A stretch of 64,000 nucleotides of DNA from Winslowiella toletana (GCF_032164335.1 NZ_CP134152.1:62001-126000), one strand, 5' to 3'. Shown: positions 36,840 through 47,767, counted from the stretch's first letter. The notes: generated by a model from the letters alone, not told the origin. Program-made: numbers and translations.

Positions 36840-37627
36840 TTTGTGTGTGTTCTCCAAAAGGTGGCGTGGGTAAAACCACCATGGCGGCTAATCTGGCTTA
36901 CGCACTGGCGCGCGGGGGAAGTAAGGTACTGGCCATTGATTTTGACGTGCAAAATGCGCTGCGTCTGCATTTTGGCGTACCGCTGTCTGACGGGCGCGGG
37001 TTTGTTGCCCGTTCGGCCGAAAACTCCGACTGGAGCCAGTCGATCCTGACTACCGGCGGTAATATCTTTGTACTGCCTTACGGCGATGTCACTGAAGATC
37101 AACGCGTAGCGTTTGAAAATAATCTGGCGAACGACCCCCACTTTCTGCGACGTGGGCTGGATACGGTACTCAATTATCCCGGGCTGGTGATTATTGCCGA
37201 TTTCCCTCCCGGCCCTGGCCCGGCGCTGAAAGCGATGAGTGAGCTGGCAGATTTGCATTTGGTGGTGATGCTGGCAGATACCGCGTCCTTGTCACTGCTG
37301 CCACAAATTGAAAATGAACGGATGATCGGTAAAGCGCTGAACCAAAAATCAGGACATTACTTTATTCTGAACCAGAGTGATTCGCGCCGTAATATCAGCC
37401 GCGATGTCACGGCGTTTATGCAGCAGCGTCTTGGTGAAAAACTGCTGGGTGTCGTGCATCGCGATGAGAGTGTGGCGGAAGCCAATGCGTCGCAGCGTTC
37501 GATTTTTGACTTTAGCCCGGTATCCGCCGCGGCGTTTGATATTGAGCTGGTCAGTAAACGTCTGGCTGGCTTACTGAATATTAAGGTTGGTGATGGCGAA
37601 GTTCATGCCAATCTGCGTTCATTCTGA
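36830..37627 (+). CDS. bcsQ: Cellulose biosynthesis MinD/ParA-like ATPase BcsQ (first operon)
   Basis: 265 residues. Complete deviant Walker A SPKGGVGKTT near residue 8, switch I DFDVQNALRLHFG and Walker B-like VIIADFPPGPG: a competent ParA/MinD ATPase. In E. coli BcsQ is needed for cellulose secretion and polar localisation. Unlike the second copy at 57257, this one keeps both lysine-type Walker residues. The end is 91 bp from bcsA. Confidence 0.93.
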   Translation: MPLVCVCSPKGGVGKTTMAANLAYALARGGSKVLAIDFDVQNALRLHFGVPLSDGRGFVARSAENSDWSQSILTTGGNIFVLPYGDVTEDQRVAFENNLANDPHFLRRGLDTVLNYPGLVIIADFPPGPGPALKAMSELADLHLVVMLADTASLSLLPQIENERMIGKALNQKSGHYFILNQSDSRRNISRDVTAFMQQRLGEKLLGVVHRDESVAEANASQRSIFDFSPVSAAAFDIELVSKRLAGLLNIKVGDGEVHANLRSF

Positions 37628-37718
37628 CGTTGACGTGGCAAGGATGCCGCACCCAGTAGTGGGTTACAAATAGCTTATTTATAAGCATTAAAATCTATCC
37701 TTGCTTGCGGGATTCCCA

Positions 37719-39830
37719 ATGAATAAAGCGCTCTTTTACCTGCTGTTGCTGGTATTATTTCCAGTTGCAGCGGTGATTGTCATCACGCCAATGGACAGTC
37801 AGAAGCAATATATATTTGGCTTAATTAGTATCGGAATCTTGTTTTTACTCGGTCTGAGTAAAAGTAAGCAAGTCTCAATTGTGATGGTGATCCTGTCGGC
37901 GTTAATGTCCACCCGCTATATTTATTGGCGCGCCACGGAGACGCTGCATTTCAATTCTGAAATTGAAGCGATCCTCGGGATTGGCTTATTTATTGCCGAA
38001 CTGTATGTCTGGCTGATTTTAATCCTCGGCTTCCTGCAAACCACCTGGCCGCTAAAGCGCACTATCGAACCGCTGCCGGATGATATCAATCTGTGGCCGA
38101 CGGTCGATGTTTACGTGCCGACCTATAACGAAAGCCTTGATGTAGTCCGTGATACGGTGCTGGCGGCACAGTGTATTGATTACCCGCGCAATAAACTCAA
38201 AATCTACCTGCTGGATGATGGCAAGCGCAGTGAGTTTGCAGTGTTCGCCGCCGATGTCGGCGTCGGCTATATTACCCGTGAAGATAACTCGCATGCGAAA
38301 GCGGGCAATCTTAACCATGCGATGAAAATCACTAAAGGCGAGCTGATTTGCGTCTTTGACTGTGACCACGTGGCGACGCGGACTTTCCTGCAGGCGACGG
38401 TGGGGCCATTTCTGAACGATCCGAAGCTGGCGCTGTTGCAAACCCCGCACTATTTTTACTCTCCCGATCCGTTCGAACGTAACCTGCGCGCGGCACGCAA
38501 TGTACCCAATGAAGGCGCGCTATTTTATGGGCCGGTTCAGCAGGGCAACGATAACTGGAATGCCACCTTTTTCTGCGGTTCCTGTGCGGTGATTCGCCGC
38601 TCGGCGCTGGAAGAGATTGGCGGTTTTGCGGTTGAGACGGTGACCGAAGATGCCCACACCGCATTAAAGATGCAGCGTCTCGGATGGGGTTCCGCGTTTC
38701 TGGCGATCCCGCTGGCAGCCGGTCTGGCGACCGAGCGTCTGGGGCTGCACGTGGTGCAGCGCACCCGCTGGGCGCGAGGCATGACGCAGATTTTCCGCGT
38801 CGATAATCCTTTACTGGGTCGCGGCCTGAAGTGGCAACAGCGTCTCTGTTATCTTAACGCGATGCTGCACTTCCAGTTTGGCTTGCCGCGCGTGGTGTTT
38901 CTGACCGCGCCGCTGTGTTATCTGCTGTTTAATCTGAATATCATTCACTCATCGGCTTCACTGATTTTTGCCTATGTACTGCCGCATCTGGTGATGTCAG
39001 TGTTCGTCAACTCACGAATGAATGGCCGTTTCCGCTACACCTTCTGGGGTGAAATTTACGAAACGGTGATGGCATTTCATCTGGTGATCCCGACGATATT
39101 AACCCTGTTGTCGCCAAAGCACGGCAAATTTAACGTTACCGATAAGGGCGGCTTGCTGGACGTTGGCTTCTTCGATTTTAACATCGTGCGACCGCACGTT
39201 ATTACCGCAGCCTTGCTGTTTATCGGCATTGTTGCCGGTATTACCCGTGCCGTCGCGCATGACTACTTTGGTGTTGATCCTTACGTTATCGCGCTGAACG
39301 TTGGCTGGGCGATCTTCAGCCTGATTATTCTGATGGCGGCAATCGCCGTGGCGCGTGAAACTCGCCAGACGCGTAAAACCATCCGTATTGATGTAAAAGT
39401 GCCGGTGATTATTCACTACGCCAGCGGTATCTCTTCACGCAGCACCACGGTGAATCTGTCGATGGGCGGTGCGCAAATTGTCGCGCCGGATAATCGTCAT
39501 GAAAATGATGAGATTGAAGAGATTGATCTGCTGTTGCAGTCTGGCGCTATCTCTATCCCGGTGAAAACCATGGGTGCCAGCGATGGCGTGATCCGCATGA
39601 AATTTGAAGAAATGCCGCTATCGCGGCGGCGTGAACTGGTACGCGTTGTGCTGGCGCGTGCCGATGCCTGGATTCAACCACCGCATCAACCGGATAACCC
39701 GCTGCGTTCGCTGTTAACCATTATCCGCACCGTTTTTGAATTGTTCTGGCTTACCTGGCAGGCGCGTCGTGACAAACGCAAAGCCAGCAAAGCCGCTGAA
39801 AACCCGGTGCAAGAGGATAACGCCGCATGA
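37719..39830 (+). CDS. bcsA: Cellulose synthase catalytic subunit BcsA (first operon)
   Basis: 703 residues from ATG 37719 (MNKALFYLLLLVLFP); a TTG at 37701 is less likely. Glycosyltransferase family 2 core: LDDG (Asp166-Gly168), DCDH (Asp214, Asp216), TED (Thr309-Asp311) and QRTRW (Gln347-Trp351), set among about eight membrane segments. The C-terminal PilZ domain keeps R552xxxR556 and N579xSxxG584, so c-di-GMP control should be intact. It polymerises UDP-glucose into cellulose and threads the chain through the inner membrane. Shorter at the N-terminus than the second BcsA, as in type I-like synthases. The stop overlaps the bcsB start (ATGA). Confidence 0.97.
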   Translation: MNKALFYLLLLVLFPVAAVIVITPMDSQKQYIFGLISIGILFLLGLSKSKQVSIVMVILSALMSTRYIYWRATETLHFNSEIEAILGIGLFIAELYVWLILILGFLQTTWPLKRTIEPLPDDINLWPTVDVYVPTYNESLDVVRDTVLAAQCIDYPRNKLKIYLLDDGKRSEFAVFAADVGVGYITREDNSHAKAGNLNHAMKITKGELICVFDCDHVATRTFLQATVGPFLNDPKLALLQTPHYFYSPDPFERNLRAARNVPNEGALFYGPVQQGNDNWNATFFCGSCAVIRRSALEEIGGFAVETVTEDAHTALKMQRLGWGSAFLAIPLAAGLATERLGLHVVQRTRWARGMTQIFRVDNPLLGRGLKWQQRLCYLNAMLHFQFGLPRVVFLTAPLCYLLFNLNIIHSSASLIFAYVLPHLVMSVFVNSRMNGRFRYTFWGEIYETVMAFHLVIPTILTLLSPKHGKFNVTDKGGLLDVGFFDFNIVRPHVITAALLFIGIVAGITRAVAHDYFGVDPYVIALNVGWAIFSLIILMAAIAVARETRQTRKTIRIDVKVPVIIHYASGISSRSTTVNLSMGGAQIVAPDNRHENDEIEEIDLLLQSGAISIPVKTMGASDGVIRMKFEEMPLSRRRELVRVVLARADAWIQPPHQPDNPLRSLLTIIRTVFELFWLTWQARRDKRKASKAAENPVQEDNAA

Positions 39831-42319
39831 AGCAACTTTTTATCAAGGCGATGCTGGCAACCCTGATTGGCGGCAGTATCACGTTGAGCAGCGCCGGGGC
39901 AGTGGAGCAGAGCGTCACCGTCGACAGCAATGCGTTGTCGCAACTTCCGCCGCCAGCGGATATTGATACCGCAGAAAGCAGCCTGCGTTCCTCTGCTGAA
40001 GCGATGCCGTATGCGCCTGAAAGCCTGCTGACCGGCAGCCAGATAACCGATCCAGCCACGACGGCGGCACCGGAAACGGCGATCGCGCAACCTGCTGAGC
40101 TCACTCCGGCCGATTTGCCGCCGGTGGCTGGTAATGCGCCAGCGTTGGCGTTTCAGCCGATTTCCAGCAGCGTGACCGTGGCGCAGATGGGTCAGCAGAA
40201 GGGTATCACGCTCAGCGGGGGGCAGTTGCAGTCAGGCATCGTGTTTACCCTGCCGAGCGACCAGGTGATTACCAATGCGCATCTCGATTTAACGTTGCAC
40301 GTTTCACCCGCGCTGGCCGCGCGCAACACCTCAATGCAGCTGATGCTCAACGGCCAGCCGTTGGGTACGCTGCCGCTGAGCGCTTCCGACAGCGACAGCG
40401 CCAGTTTCCAGCTGGATATTCCGGCGGCGATGGTGGTATCAAGTAACAACCTGAGTTTTAAAATTAACGACGCCGATCAGCTGTTGTGCGAGCGTGACAG
40501 TGCCGATCAATATCAGGTCACTATTCTGCCGCAGACCCGCCTGTCACTGGAAGGTCAGCAGCTGAATATCGGCACCAGTATGCGTAACTTCCCGCGGCCG
40601 TTTATTGATCCGCTGCAGATGACATCTGCTACGGTGCCGATGGCTTTTCCTGCCAAGGTCACACCAGCACAGGTTACCGCTGCGGCGATGGTGGCTTCAT
40701 GGGTTGGCATCCAGGCAGACTATCGTGGCGCGCGCTTCCCGGTGCTGCGTAATCAGCTGCCAGAGAAAAACGGTATGGTGTTTGGCCAGCCCGGCGAAAG
40801 AGTGGGCAGCCTGACGCTACCTGCGGTAGACGCGCCAACGCTGCAACTGGTAGATAATCCTGATAACCCCACTTATAAATTGATGCTGGTGATCGGTAAA
40901 AATGAAGATCAGTTACGTCAGGCCGCTTACCGTTTAATCAATGCGCCGCTGGCGCAGGATTCACCGACGCTGACGGTTGCGACGCAAACTATTCCGCAGC
41001 GCAAAGCCTATGATGCGCCGCGCTGGATTAATACCGATCGGCCGGTGCTGCTAAGTGAATTATTGCGCAAGGACCAGAGTCTGACCACCAACGGAATCTG
41101 GCACGACGCCTTGCGGGTTAACTTCCGCGCCGCGCCGGATCTGTTCCTGTGGGACGGCGATACCATTCCGGTGCAGCTTAACTATCGCTTTCCGTCAGAA
41201 AACTGGATCGATGAGAATAAATCACTGCTCAATGTCACGCTGAATGGCACCTTTTTGCGTAATCTGACGGTGAATAAAGTCGGTCTGCTGGAGAATATCT
41301 GGCATCGGCTGGGGGGGGATGCGCGTCAGGAAAAGTATACGCTGAATCTGGAACCCTATCTGATTTATGGCGATAACCAGCTGCAACTCTATTTTAATAT
41401 CCAGCCAAAGGCCGATGCGCCTTGCAGCGTGTTACTGAATAATAATATCAAGAGTCGTATCGAAGAGAGTTCGTCGATCGATCTGAGCAATACCCGTCAT
41501 TTTACCCTGTTGCCAAACCTCTCTTACTTTGTTGGCGCATCGTTTCCGTTCTCGCGTTTGGCTGATTATTCACAAACGGTGATGCTGCTGCCGGAAAAAC
41601 CCACCGATGCAGAAATTACCGCGCTGCTGGATATGGCCGGGCGCTCAGGCAACGCCACCGGTGCGACGCTCGACCACAGCAGCGTGATGTTTGGTATTCC
41701 TGCTGGCGGCGCGAATCTCGCACGGCTGCAAAAAAGCGATGTGCTGGCGGTGTCGACGCTCGGACAGAGCGCGTTTAATCAGCAGATGTTGCAGTCCTCA
41801 CCCTACTACACCAACGCCCGGACCTTTGGCGTCAAAGCACCGGATACGCTGGAAAAACTGCGCAGCTGGCTGACCGGTGACTGGTATCGCAAGCCACTGG
41901 ACGCCGATCGCTACTTCTCCTCTAACGAAGCCTGGCGCGGGTTTGTCAGCTATCGCTCGCCATGGAGTCAGGATCGTCTGGTGGTGATGACCATCGGCAG
42001 TAACGATCAGCAACTGCTTAATTTACATAACGACCTGAATTCTGCGCGGATTAATGCCGGGATTCGCGGCGATACTGCGATCATCACTGATGAAAACGGT
42101 ATTCGCAGCTTCCGCGTCGGTCCGCAGTTTCCGAGCGGCCAGATGCCGTGGTACATGATGGTGGTGTGGTATGCCAACCAGCATTCAGTATTGATGGCAT
42201 TGATGGCGTTACTGGTCTCTGTGGTGATAGGTAGCTGTGCTTATCTGATGCTGAAGCGCCATGCGTGGCGGCGTCTGCATGGGCATAAAAAAGATGATTC
42301 CTCTGGCGAACAGAAGTGA
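39827..42319 (+). CDS. bcsB: Cellulose synthase periplasmic subunit BcsB (first operon)
   Basis: 830 residues with a signal peptide (to about Ala24), a Pro/Ala-rich linker up to ~residue 105, then alternating carbohydrate-binding-like and flavodoxin-like modules (ISSSVTVAQMGQQKGITLSG at the first). A single C-terminal membrane anchor (about 787-810, SVLMALMALLVSVVIGSCAYL) docks to BcsA. It guides the glucan across the periplasm. The first 105 residues are longer and more Ala/Pro-rich than in the second BcsB. Confidence 0.95.
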   Translation: MKQLFIKAMLATLIGGSITLSSAGAVEQSVTVDSNALSQLPPPADIDTAESSLRSSAEAMPYAPESLLTGSQITDPATTAAPETAIAQPAELTPADLPPVAGNAPALAFQPISSSVTVAQMGQQKGITLSGGQLQSGIVFTLPSDQVITNAHLDLTLHVSPALAARNTSMQLMLNGQPLGTLPLSASDSDSASFQLDIPAAMVVSSNNLSFKINDADQLLCERDSADQYQVTILPQTRLSLEGQQLNIGTSMRNFPRPFIDPLQMTSATVPMAFPAKVTPAQVTAAAMVASWVGIQADYRGARFPVLRNQLPEKNGMVFGQPGERVGSLTLPAVDAPTLQLVDNPDNPTYKLMLVIGKNEDQLRQAAYRLINAPLAQDSPTLTVATQTIPQRKAYDAPRWINTDRPVLLSELLRKDQSLTTNGIWHDALRVNFRAAPDLFLWDGDTIPVQLNYRFPSENWIDENKSLLNVTLNGTFLRNLTVNKVGLLENIWHRLGGDARQEKYTLNLEPYLIYGDNQLQLYFNIQPKADAPCSVLLNNNIKSRIEESSSIDLSNTRHFTLLPNLSYFVGASFPFSRLADYSQTVMLLPEKPTDAEITALLDMAGRSGNATGATLDHSSVMFGIPAGGANLARLQKSDVLAVSTLGQSAFNQQMLQSSPYYTNARTFGVKAPDTLEKLRSWLTGDWYRKPLDADRYFSSNEAWRGFVSYRSPWSQDRLVVMTIGSNDQQLLNLHNDLNSARINAGIRGDTAIITDENGIRSFRVGPQFPSGQMPWYMMVVWYANQHSVLMALMALLVSVVIGSCAYLMLKRHAWRRLHGHKKDDSSGEQK

Positions 42320-42326
42320 TACAACC

Positions 42327-45300
42327 ATGAAAATAACCACGTTAACCGCCAGAGTTCGTCAGGCACTACTGCTAAGCAGTGCAATGGCTGCCGGCGCGTT
42401 TTCGCCCATGCTGCTGGCGGCAGAAAATAATCCGGCGTTGCAGGCGTTATTCGACCAGGCCACTTACTGGCATCAGAAATCGCATGATGATCTGGCTAAA
42501 GATGCGCTGCAAAAAGTGCTGATGGTCGATGCCAATAATACGCAGGCGCTGTATCTAATGGCGCTCTATTCGCAGCAAAATGGCGACAACGCGGCGGCGG
42601 CTCAGTGGCGTAATCGTCTGAGCAGCGTCTCGCCGCAGGACCCACGACTGAGCGAGCTGGACAATGCCAGACAGTTGCAATCGATTCCTCAGGCGCAGCT
42701 CTCGCTGGCACGTCAGCAGGCGCGCAGTGGTAACGTCAGTGCGGCACTGCAAACCTGGCGTAATACTTTTGCCGGTAGCGAACCGCCTGCCAGTATCGCA
42801 GCGGAATATTATCTGACGATGGCGGGCGATCGCAGCTTGCGTCCGCAGGCTATCGACAGTCTGCGCCAGTTTGCTACTCAGCATCCACAGGATGCTGGCG
42901 CTCAGCTGGCATTGGGTAAAGCATTGACCTGGCAAGAGTCGACGCGGCGTGAAGGGTTGCAGATGTTGCAGGGAATGGCCGACGGTAACCCTGATGCCGA
43001 TCGCTCAATGCGTCAGGCTTTATTGTGGTTAGCGCCGCAGCCGGAAGATGCCGCACTGTACCAGACCTGGCAGCAGCGCCATCCTCAGGACAGTGCCGTG
43101 CTGGAGTACTATCGCAAAAATGTCGGTGGTGCCGAGAAAGGCCAGGGCTTTACCGCACTGAACAGTGGGGATGTTGCTGGTGCGCAAAGCGCCTTCGAAC
43201 AGGTGCTGCAGGCCAATCCACAAGATGCCGATGCGCTGGCCGGTATGGGTTATGCCGCGCAGCGCAGCGGTAACTACAGCGCCGCCGCTGATTATCTCGA
43301 GCGCTCAGCGAAGCTGGGAGGAAATGACAGTCAACAGCGTCAACAACAGGCCAGTGACGCGCGTTTTTATGCGCAGTTAGCTTCGGCGCAGCAGGCGCTG
43401 AAATCCGGTGATACTGCCCAGGCGCTGACGCTTAGTGAGCCGCTGGTGCAGGCCGACGGAGAAAAGGGCATTGCGGCCAGGTTATTTCGTGCCGATGTGT
43501 TGCGCCGTACTAACCAGCTGACGCAGGCAGAACAAACCTATCGCTCGGTGTTGCAGAGTGATGCGGATAACCGTAACGCCAAAGAAGGCCTGTTCTACGT
43601 GCTGCGTCAGCAGAATCGCGCTACAGAAGCCAACGCCTTATTGTCATCGCTGCCTGACAGCGTGCGTCAGAGTGTGATGCCACGAGCTGTCAGCACCAGC
43701 GAGCCGGTACGTCAGCAAGCGAAACAGGCGCTGGCGGCAGGGAACGCCTCACAGGCGATGACGCTGTTGCAGCAGGGTATTGAACGTTTTCCAAATGATG
43801 GCTGGCTGCGTCTTGATCTGGCACGAATTTATCGGACGCAGGGTGATAACGCCGCGGCTGCAAGTGTCATGCAGCCGGTGTTTCGTAACGGGGCCAGCAG
43901 CAACGAGCTGTACGCCGGTGCGCTGAATGCCAGCGAAAGTGGCGCATGGCAGCAAGCCAGCACACTGCTGGCGCGCATTCCTGTCAGTAGCCAGAATGCG
44001 GAGATGCGCGCGCTGGCACAGCGGGTGAACTTTAATCTGCAAATGGCGACCGCCGCACAGTATCTGGCACAGGGTTCTGATGCGGCCGCGGCTAATACCT
44101 TGAAAGCGCTGGCAGCCAATCCGCCGTCGAATCCGGCCGATGCTGGCAAGCTGGCACAAAACCTGGCGCAGGCCGGAGATATTTCAACGGCGATAGCGGT
44201 AGTACGCGGCAATATGCAGCGTGGCGTGCAGGGCAACGCTGGCGATTATGCTGCGCAGGTGGCGGTGCTGAATCAGGCGGGCCTGAGCGCCGAAGCACAG
44301 CGTTTTCTCAGTAGCCCGGAGTTGCAATCGCGCAGTACGCCGACCCAGCTGGCTGGTATTCGTAATGGTTATATCATCAATGAAGTCGACCGGTTGCGTG
44401 AGCAGAAGCAATACGCAGCGGCTTACGACAAGCTGATTGGCGCACTGCAAAACGACCCGCAGAACAGCGATCTGATGTTTGCCATGGCGCGACTGTATCA
44501 ATCCGGCAAAATGAATAAAGAAGCCGGCGTGGTTTACGATTATCTGTTAACCCGTGATACCCCAACCCAGGATGCACGCGTCGGTTCAATTGACGTGGCG
44601 CTGGCACTGAATGATGTGCCGAAAGCTCGCGCATTAACCAACGGCCTGCGTGGCGAACAGACACCGGAACGCCTGCTGTTGATGGCGCGGGTGTCTGAAG
44701 CGGAAGGCGAGCATAACCAGGCACTGGGTTACTTACGTACCGCACGCGGCAAAATGATAGGGCTGCAAGGTGCAGAAACCGGCAGCGTGCCAGCAGTGGG
44801 TGGGCTGGCGCTGGCGGATAATCCATTTATAAACCGCAGCACCCCAGACCGGCGACGTACAGCTTCAACTTACGGTGCCACTATGCCATGGCAGCAGGCG
44901 CCGGATGCTACCAGCTATCGTGATATCGATGGTCAGACGGCGGCTATCGATGTGCCGTCACAGCAGAGCCGGACGCTGCATCAGATCGACAGCATGATGG
45001 ACGATCTGCAACAACGCACCGGCACCTGGGCGCAGGGTGGCGTACAGATTCGCGGCCGTGATGGCGAATCCGGTTTGAGTAAGCTGACTGAAGCCAAAGC
45101 GCCGCTGAGCTGGTCAAGCGTGCCGTTTGGCGATTCGCGCTTTGAATTTACCGTCACACCGGTCTCGCTTAATGCTGGCAGTGCCGACGGTCAGTCAAGC
45201 CGCCGCTTCGGAACCGGTGCGCTGTCGCAGGCGGTTTCCGCCGCGGTTCAGACCCTGAAGAATGAGAAAATTACCAAGAGCGACGGCACTGATTTCACCT

Positions 45301-46271
45301 TTGACGATCTTAATCCGCTGACGACGAAAGGTCTGTCGACGCTGCAATCGGTGCAGAATTCGCTGGCCGCCGCCACCGATAAAGCCAATCTTGATGATGT
45401 CACCGTTGACTCTCCGGGTTCACAAAACGCCTCTGGCGTTGAGCTGAAACTGGCGCTGACTGGCGATCAATACAAAATTGATCTCGGCAGCACGCCACTG
45501 GGCCAGGATCTGAGTACGCTGGTGGGTGGCATTCAGTGGTCGCCAAAAATTACCGATTATCTGACGCTGATCCTGACCGGTGAGCGCCGTCCGGTCACCG
45601 ACAGTCTGCTCTCTTATGTCGGTGCAACGGATAAACTTTCCGGCGAAAGCTGGGGGCGCGTCACTAAAAATGGCGGCAATGCCTTACTCAGCTATGATGA
45701 CGGCGATGCCGGTTTTTATGCCGGTGTGGGCGCATACAGTTATCTCGGCGAGAATGTCACCAGTAACAACAGCGTGGTAGCGAATGCCGGTGCTTATATT
45801 CGTCCTTACCATTACGAAGACCGCGAGCTGAAGACCGGTATCAGTATGAGCTGGATGGATTTCTCAAAAAACCTCAGCTATTTCAGTTACGGCCAGGGTG
45901 GCTATTTCAGCCCGCAGGACTATGTCAGCGTCTCTTTCCCGGTGGAGTTTACGCAAAAGTATGACGATTTAAGTGTGCGTTTCGGTGGCTCAGCGGGCTA
46001 TCAATCTTATTCACAGGATCGCAGCGCCTACTTCCCGAACAATCCTCAATGGCAGAGTCAGTTAGAGACCGCAGTCACCAATGGTTATGCGACAGAAGCG
46101 TACTACTCGGGTGGCAGCAAAAACGGCATTGGCTATAACCTGCATGCCGGAGCGGATTATAAGGTGAATAAAGATGTCACCATTGGCGGACAGTTGGGCT
46201 ATGACACCTTTGGTGATTACAACGAAAGCACCGCGCAACTCTATTTCCGCTACATGCTGGGAGACAAATAA
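42327..46271 (+). CDS. bcsC: Cellulose export outer-membrane protein BcsC (first operon)
   Basis: 1314 residues from ATG 42327 (MKITTLTARVRQALLLSS), 7 bp after bcsB; earlier in-frame starts inside bcsB are not needed. Signal peptide to about Ala31, then a long TPR superhelix (repeats such as ALAGMGYAAQRSGNYSAAADYLER), then a C-terminal beta-barrel from roughly residue 950 ending in the aromatic/basic LYFRYMLGDK. TPRs bind the peptidoglycan/periplasm complex and the barrel exports the chain. Confidence 0.95.
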   Translation: MKITTLTARVRQALLLSSAMAAGAFSPMLLAAENNPALQALFDQATYWHQKSHDDLAKDALQKVLMVDANNTQALYLMALYSQQNGDNAAAAQWRNRLSSVSPQDPRLSELDNARQLQSIPQAQLSLARQQARSGNVSAALQTWRNTFAGSEPPASIAAEYYLTMAGDRSLRPQAIDSLRQFATQHPQDAGAQLALGKALTWQESTRREGLQMLQGMADGNPDADRSMRQALLWLAPQPEDAALYQTWQQRHPQDSAVLEYYRKNVGGAEKGQGFTALNSGDVAGAQSAFEQVLQANPQDADALAGMGYAAQRSGNYSAAADYLERSAKLGGNDSQQRQQQASDARFYAQLASAQQALKSGDTAQALTLSEPLVQADGEKGIAARLFRADVLRRTNQLTQAEQTYRSVLQSDADNRNAKEGLFYVLRQQNRATEANALLSSLPDSVRQSVMPRAVSTSEPVRQQAKQALAAGNASQAMTLLQQGIERFPNDGWLRLDLARIYRTQGDNAAAASVMQPVFRNGASSNELYAGALNASESGAWQQASTLLARIPVSSQNAEMRALAQRVNFNLQMATAAQYLAQGSDAAAANTLKALAANPPSNPADAGKLAQNLAQAGDISTAIAVVRGNMQRGVQGNAGDYAAQVAVLNQAGLSAEAQRFLSSPELQSRSTPTQLAGIRNGYIINEVDRLREQKQYAAAYDKLIGALQNDPQNSDLMFAMARLYQSGKMNKEAGVVYDYLLTRDTPTQDARVGSIDVALALNDVPKARALTNGLRGEQTPERLLLMARVSEAEGEHNQALGYLRTARGKMIGLQGAETGSVPAVGGLALADNPFINRSTPDRRRTASTYGATMPWQQAPDATSYRDIDGQTAAIDVPSQQSRTLHQIDSMMDDLQQRTGTWAQGGVQIRGRDGESGLSKLTEAKAPLSWSSVPFGDSRFEFTVTPVSLNAGSADGQSSRRFGTGALSQAVSAAVQTLKNEKITKSDGTDFTFDDLNPLTTKGLSTLQSVQNSLAAATDKANLDDVTVDSPGSQNASGVELKLALTGDQYKIDLGSTPLGQDLSTLVGGIQWSPKITDYLTLILTGERRPVTDSLLSYVGATDKLSGESWGRVTKNGGNALLSYDDGDAGFYAGVGAYSYLGENVTSNNSVVANAGAYIRPYHYEDRELKTGISMSWMDFSKNLSYFSYGQGGYFSPQDYVSVSFPVEFTQKYDDLSVRFGGSAGYQSYSQDRSAYFPNNPQWQSQLETAVTNGYATEAYYSGGSKNGIGYNLHAGADYKVNKDVTIGGQLGYDTFGDYNESTAQLYFRYMLGDK

Positions 46272-46273
46272 CG

Positions 46274-46741
46274 ATGAGTGAACCGTCCAACACTTTGCAT
46301 CAATCCCGTCTACACTCTCATCAGCCTGGCTGGTTTGATCTGCTGAGCGTGATTGTGGCTGGCATGCTGGAAAATGCCGGTGAGCAGGAAAGTCAGCTGT
46401 TTTTGCAGCAAATGGGTCAGCAACTGGCGCAGCGTTATCCACTGGAGAGCGCCCGCACGGTGCGCGACCTTGAGGTGCAGATTAATCTGGCGTTATCCCG
46501 CTTTAACTGGGGATTTGTAGATATCGAGCCGCTGGAAAATGCATTAGTGATTACCCATCGCGCATTACCGGCAGGTGATGAGCATCTTGAGGCGGTACAC
46601 TGGCGCGATGCTATGGGTGCCGTACTGACCGGGCTGTATGCTGCCTGGTTACGTGCGCAAGGGGGGAGTGAACAGGTTCCTCTGGTGTGTGACTCGGTAT
46701 CTGACGATGCTGCTTTATTATTCCGTTATCAAAATAGTTAG
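46274..46741 (+). CDS. bcsD: Cellulose synthase subunit BcsD
   Basis: 155 residues, starting 2 bp after bcsC. The conserved FDLLSVIVAGMLENAGEQES and WGFVDIEPLENALVITHRALP blocks match BcsD, which in Komagataeibacter forms octameric rings in the periplasm and helps arrange glucan chains into ribbons. No signal peptide is visible, as in that protein. BcsD marks this operon as type I, so its product may be more crystalline than that of the second operon. Confidence 0.92.
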   Translation: MSEPSNTLHQSRLHSHQPGWFDLLSVIVAGMLENAGEQESQLFLQQMGQQLAQRYPLESARTVRDLEVQINLALSRFNWGFVDIEPLENALVITHRALPAGDEHLEAVHWRDAMGAVLTGLYAAWLRAQGGSEQVPLVCDSVSDDAALLFRYQNS

Positions 46742-46753
46742 CGAGGTTGAAAG

Positions 46754-47767
46754 GTGAAGTTTGTCTGGCGTCATTGGCTGATGATGGTTGTACTGGGGAT
46801 GTTTAGCGTGCAGGTGGCGGCAAGTGAAGGATGGAGCAGTTATAAAACTCGCTTCATGGCTACCGACGGGCGTATCAAGGACACCGCAAATAACAATGTT
46901 AGCCATACCGAAGGCCAGGGCTTTGCCATGTTGCTGGCGGTAGACAATGATGATCGCCAGGGGTTTGAACGCCTGTGGCAGTGGACGCGCCTCCACCTTA
47001 GTAATAAGCAGAATGGGCTGTTTTACTGGCGCTACAATCCGGCCGCCGCCGATCCTGTTATTGATAAAAACAATGCCTCGGATGGTGACGTACTGATTGC
47101 CTGGGCGCTGTTACGCGCTGGTGAGAAGTGGAATGTTGCAGACTACCTGACCCAGTCTGACAAGATTCAGCGGGCGATTGTTTCGCGTAACGTCATTCGC
47201 TTTGCCGGATATACCGTTATGCTGCCGGGTGCGCAGGGCTTCAATAAAACCAGCTATGTCGTATTAAATCCGTCCTATTTTCTGTTTCCTGCCTGGCGAG
47301 ACTTCGCGCGCCGCAGCCATTTAAAAATCTGGAGCCAGCTGATTGATGACGGCTTTGACCTGCTGGGCAAGATGAATCATTTTGGTCGTTCCGCATTGCC
47401 GCTCGACTGGGTGGCGCTTAATGTGGATGGCAGCATGGCTCCGGCGATTGCCTGGCCGCCACGCTTTAGCTACGACGCCATCCGTATTCCGCTGTATATC
47501 TGGTGGTATGACCCGCAAAGCCTGCGGCTGGTGCCTTTCCAGCGCTACTGGGCTAACTATTCCCGCTTACAAACACCGGCGTGGATCAATGTCAGCACTA
47601 ATGAAGCCGCCCCCTATAATATGGACGGTGGTTTGCTGGCGGTACGTGATTTGATCATGGGCGACACGGCTCAGCTGACCGACAGGCTGGATGCACAAGA
47701 GAATTACTATTCAGCCAGTTTACGTCTGCTGGTGTGGAGTGCATGGCAGAGTCGGCAAGCTAAATAG
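46754..47767 (+). CDS. bcsZ: Cellulase BcsZ (GH8 endoglucanase)
   Basis: 337 residues from GTG 46754. Signal peptide to about Ala23, then the GH8 motif [10 protein letters not shown] with the general-acid Glu53 and the [12 protein letters not shown] block (Asp110). It cuts beta-1,4-glucan in the periplasm and is needed for optimal cellulose export in E. coli. In E. coli it lies between bcsB and bcsC; here it closes the first operon, and the second operon lacks it, so this single enzyme probably serves both. Confidence 0.96.
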   Translation: MKFVWRHWLMMVVLGMFSVQVAASEGWSSYKTRFMATDGRIKDTANNNVSHTEGQGFAMLLAVDNDDRQGFERLWQWTRLHLSNKQNGLFYWRYNPAAADPVIDKNNASDGDVLIAWALLRAGEKWNVADYLTQSDKIQRAIVSRNVIRFAGYTVMLPGAQGFNKTSYVVLNPSYFLFPAWRDFARRSHLKIWSQLIDDGFDLLGKMNHFGRSALPLDWVALNVDGSMAPAIAWPPRFSYDAIRIPLYIWWYDPQSLRLVPFQRYWANYSRLQTPAWINVSTNEAAPYNMDGGLLAVRDLIMGDTAQLTDRLDAQENYYSASLRLLVWSAWQSRQAK

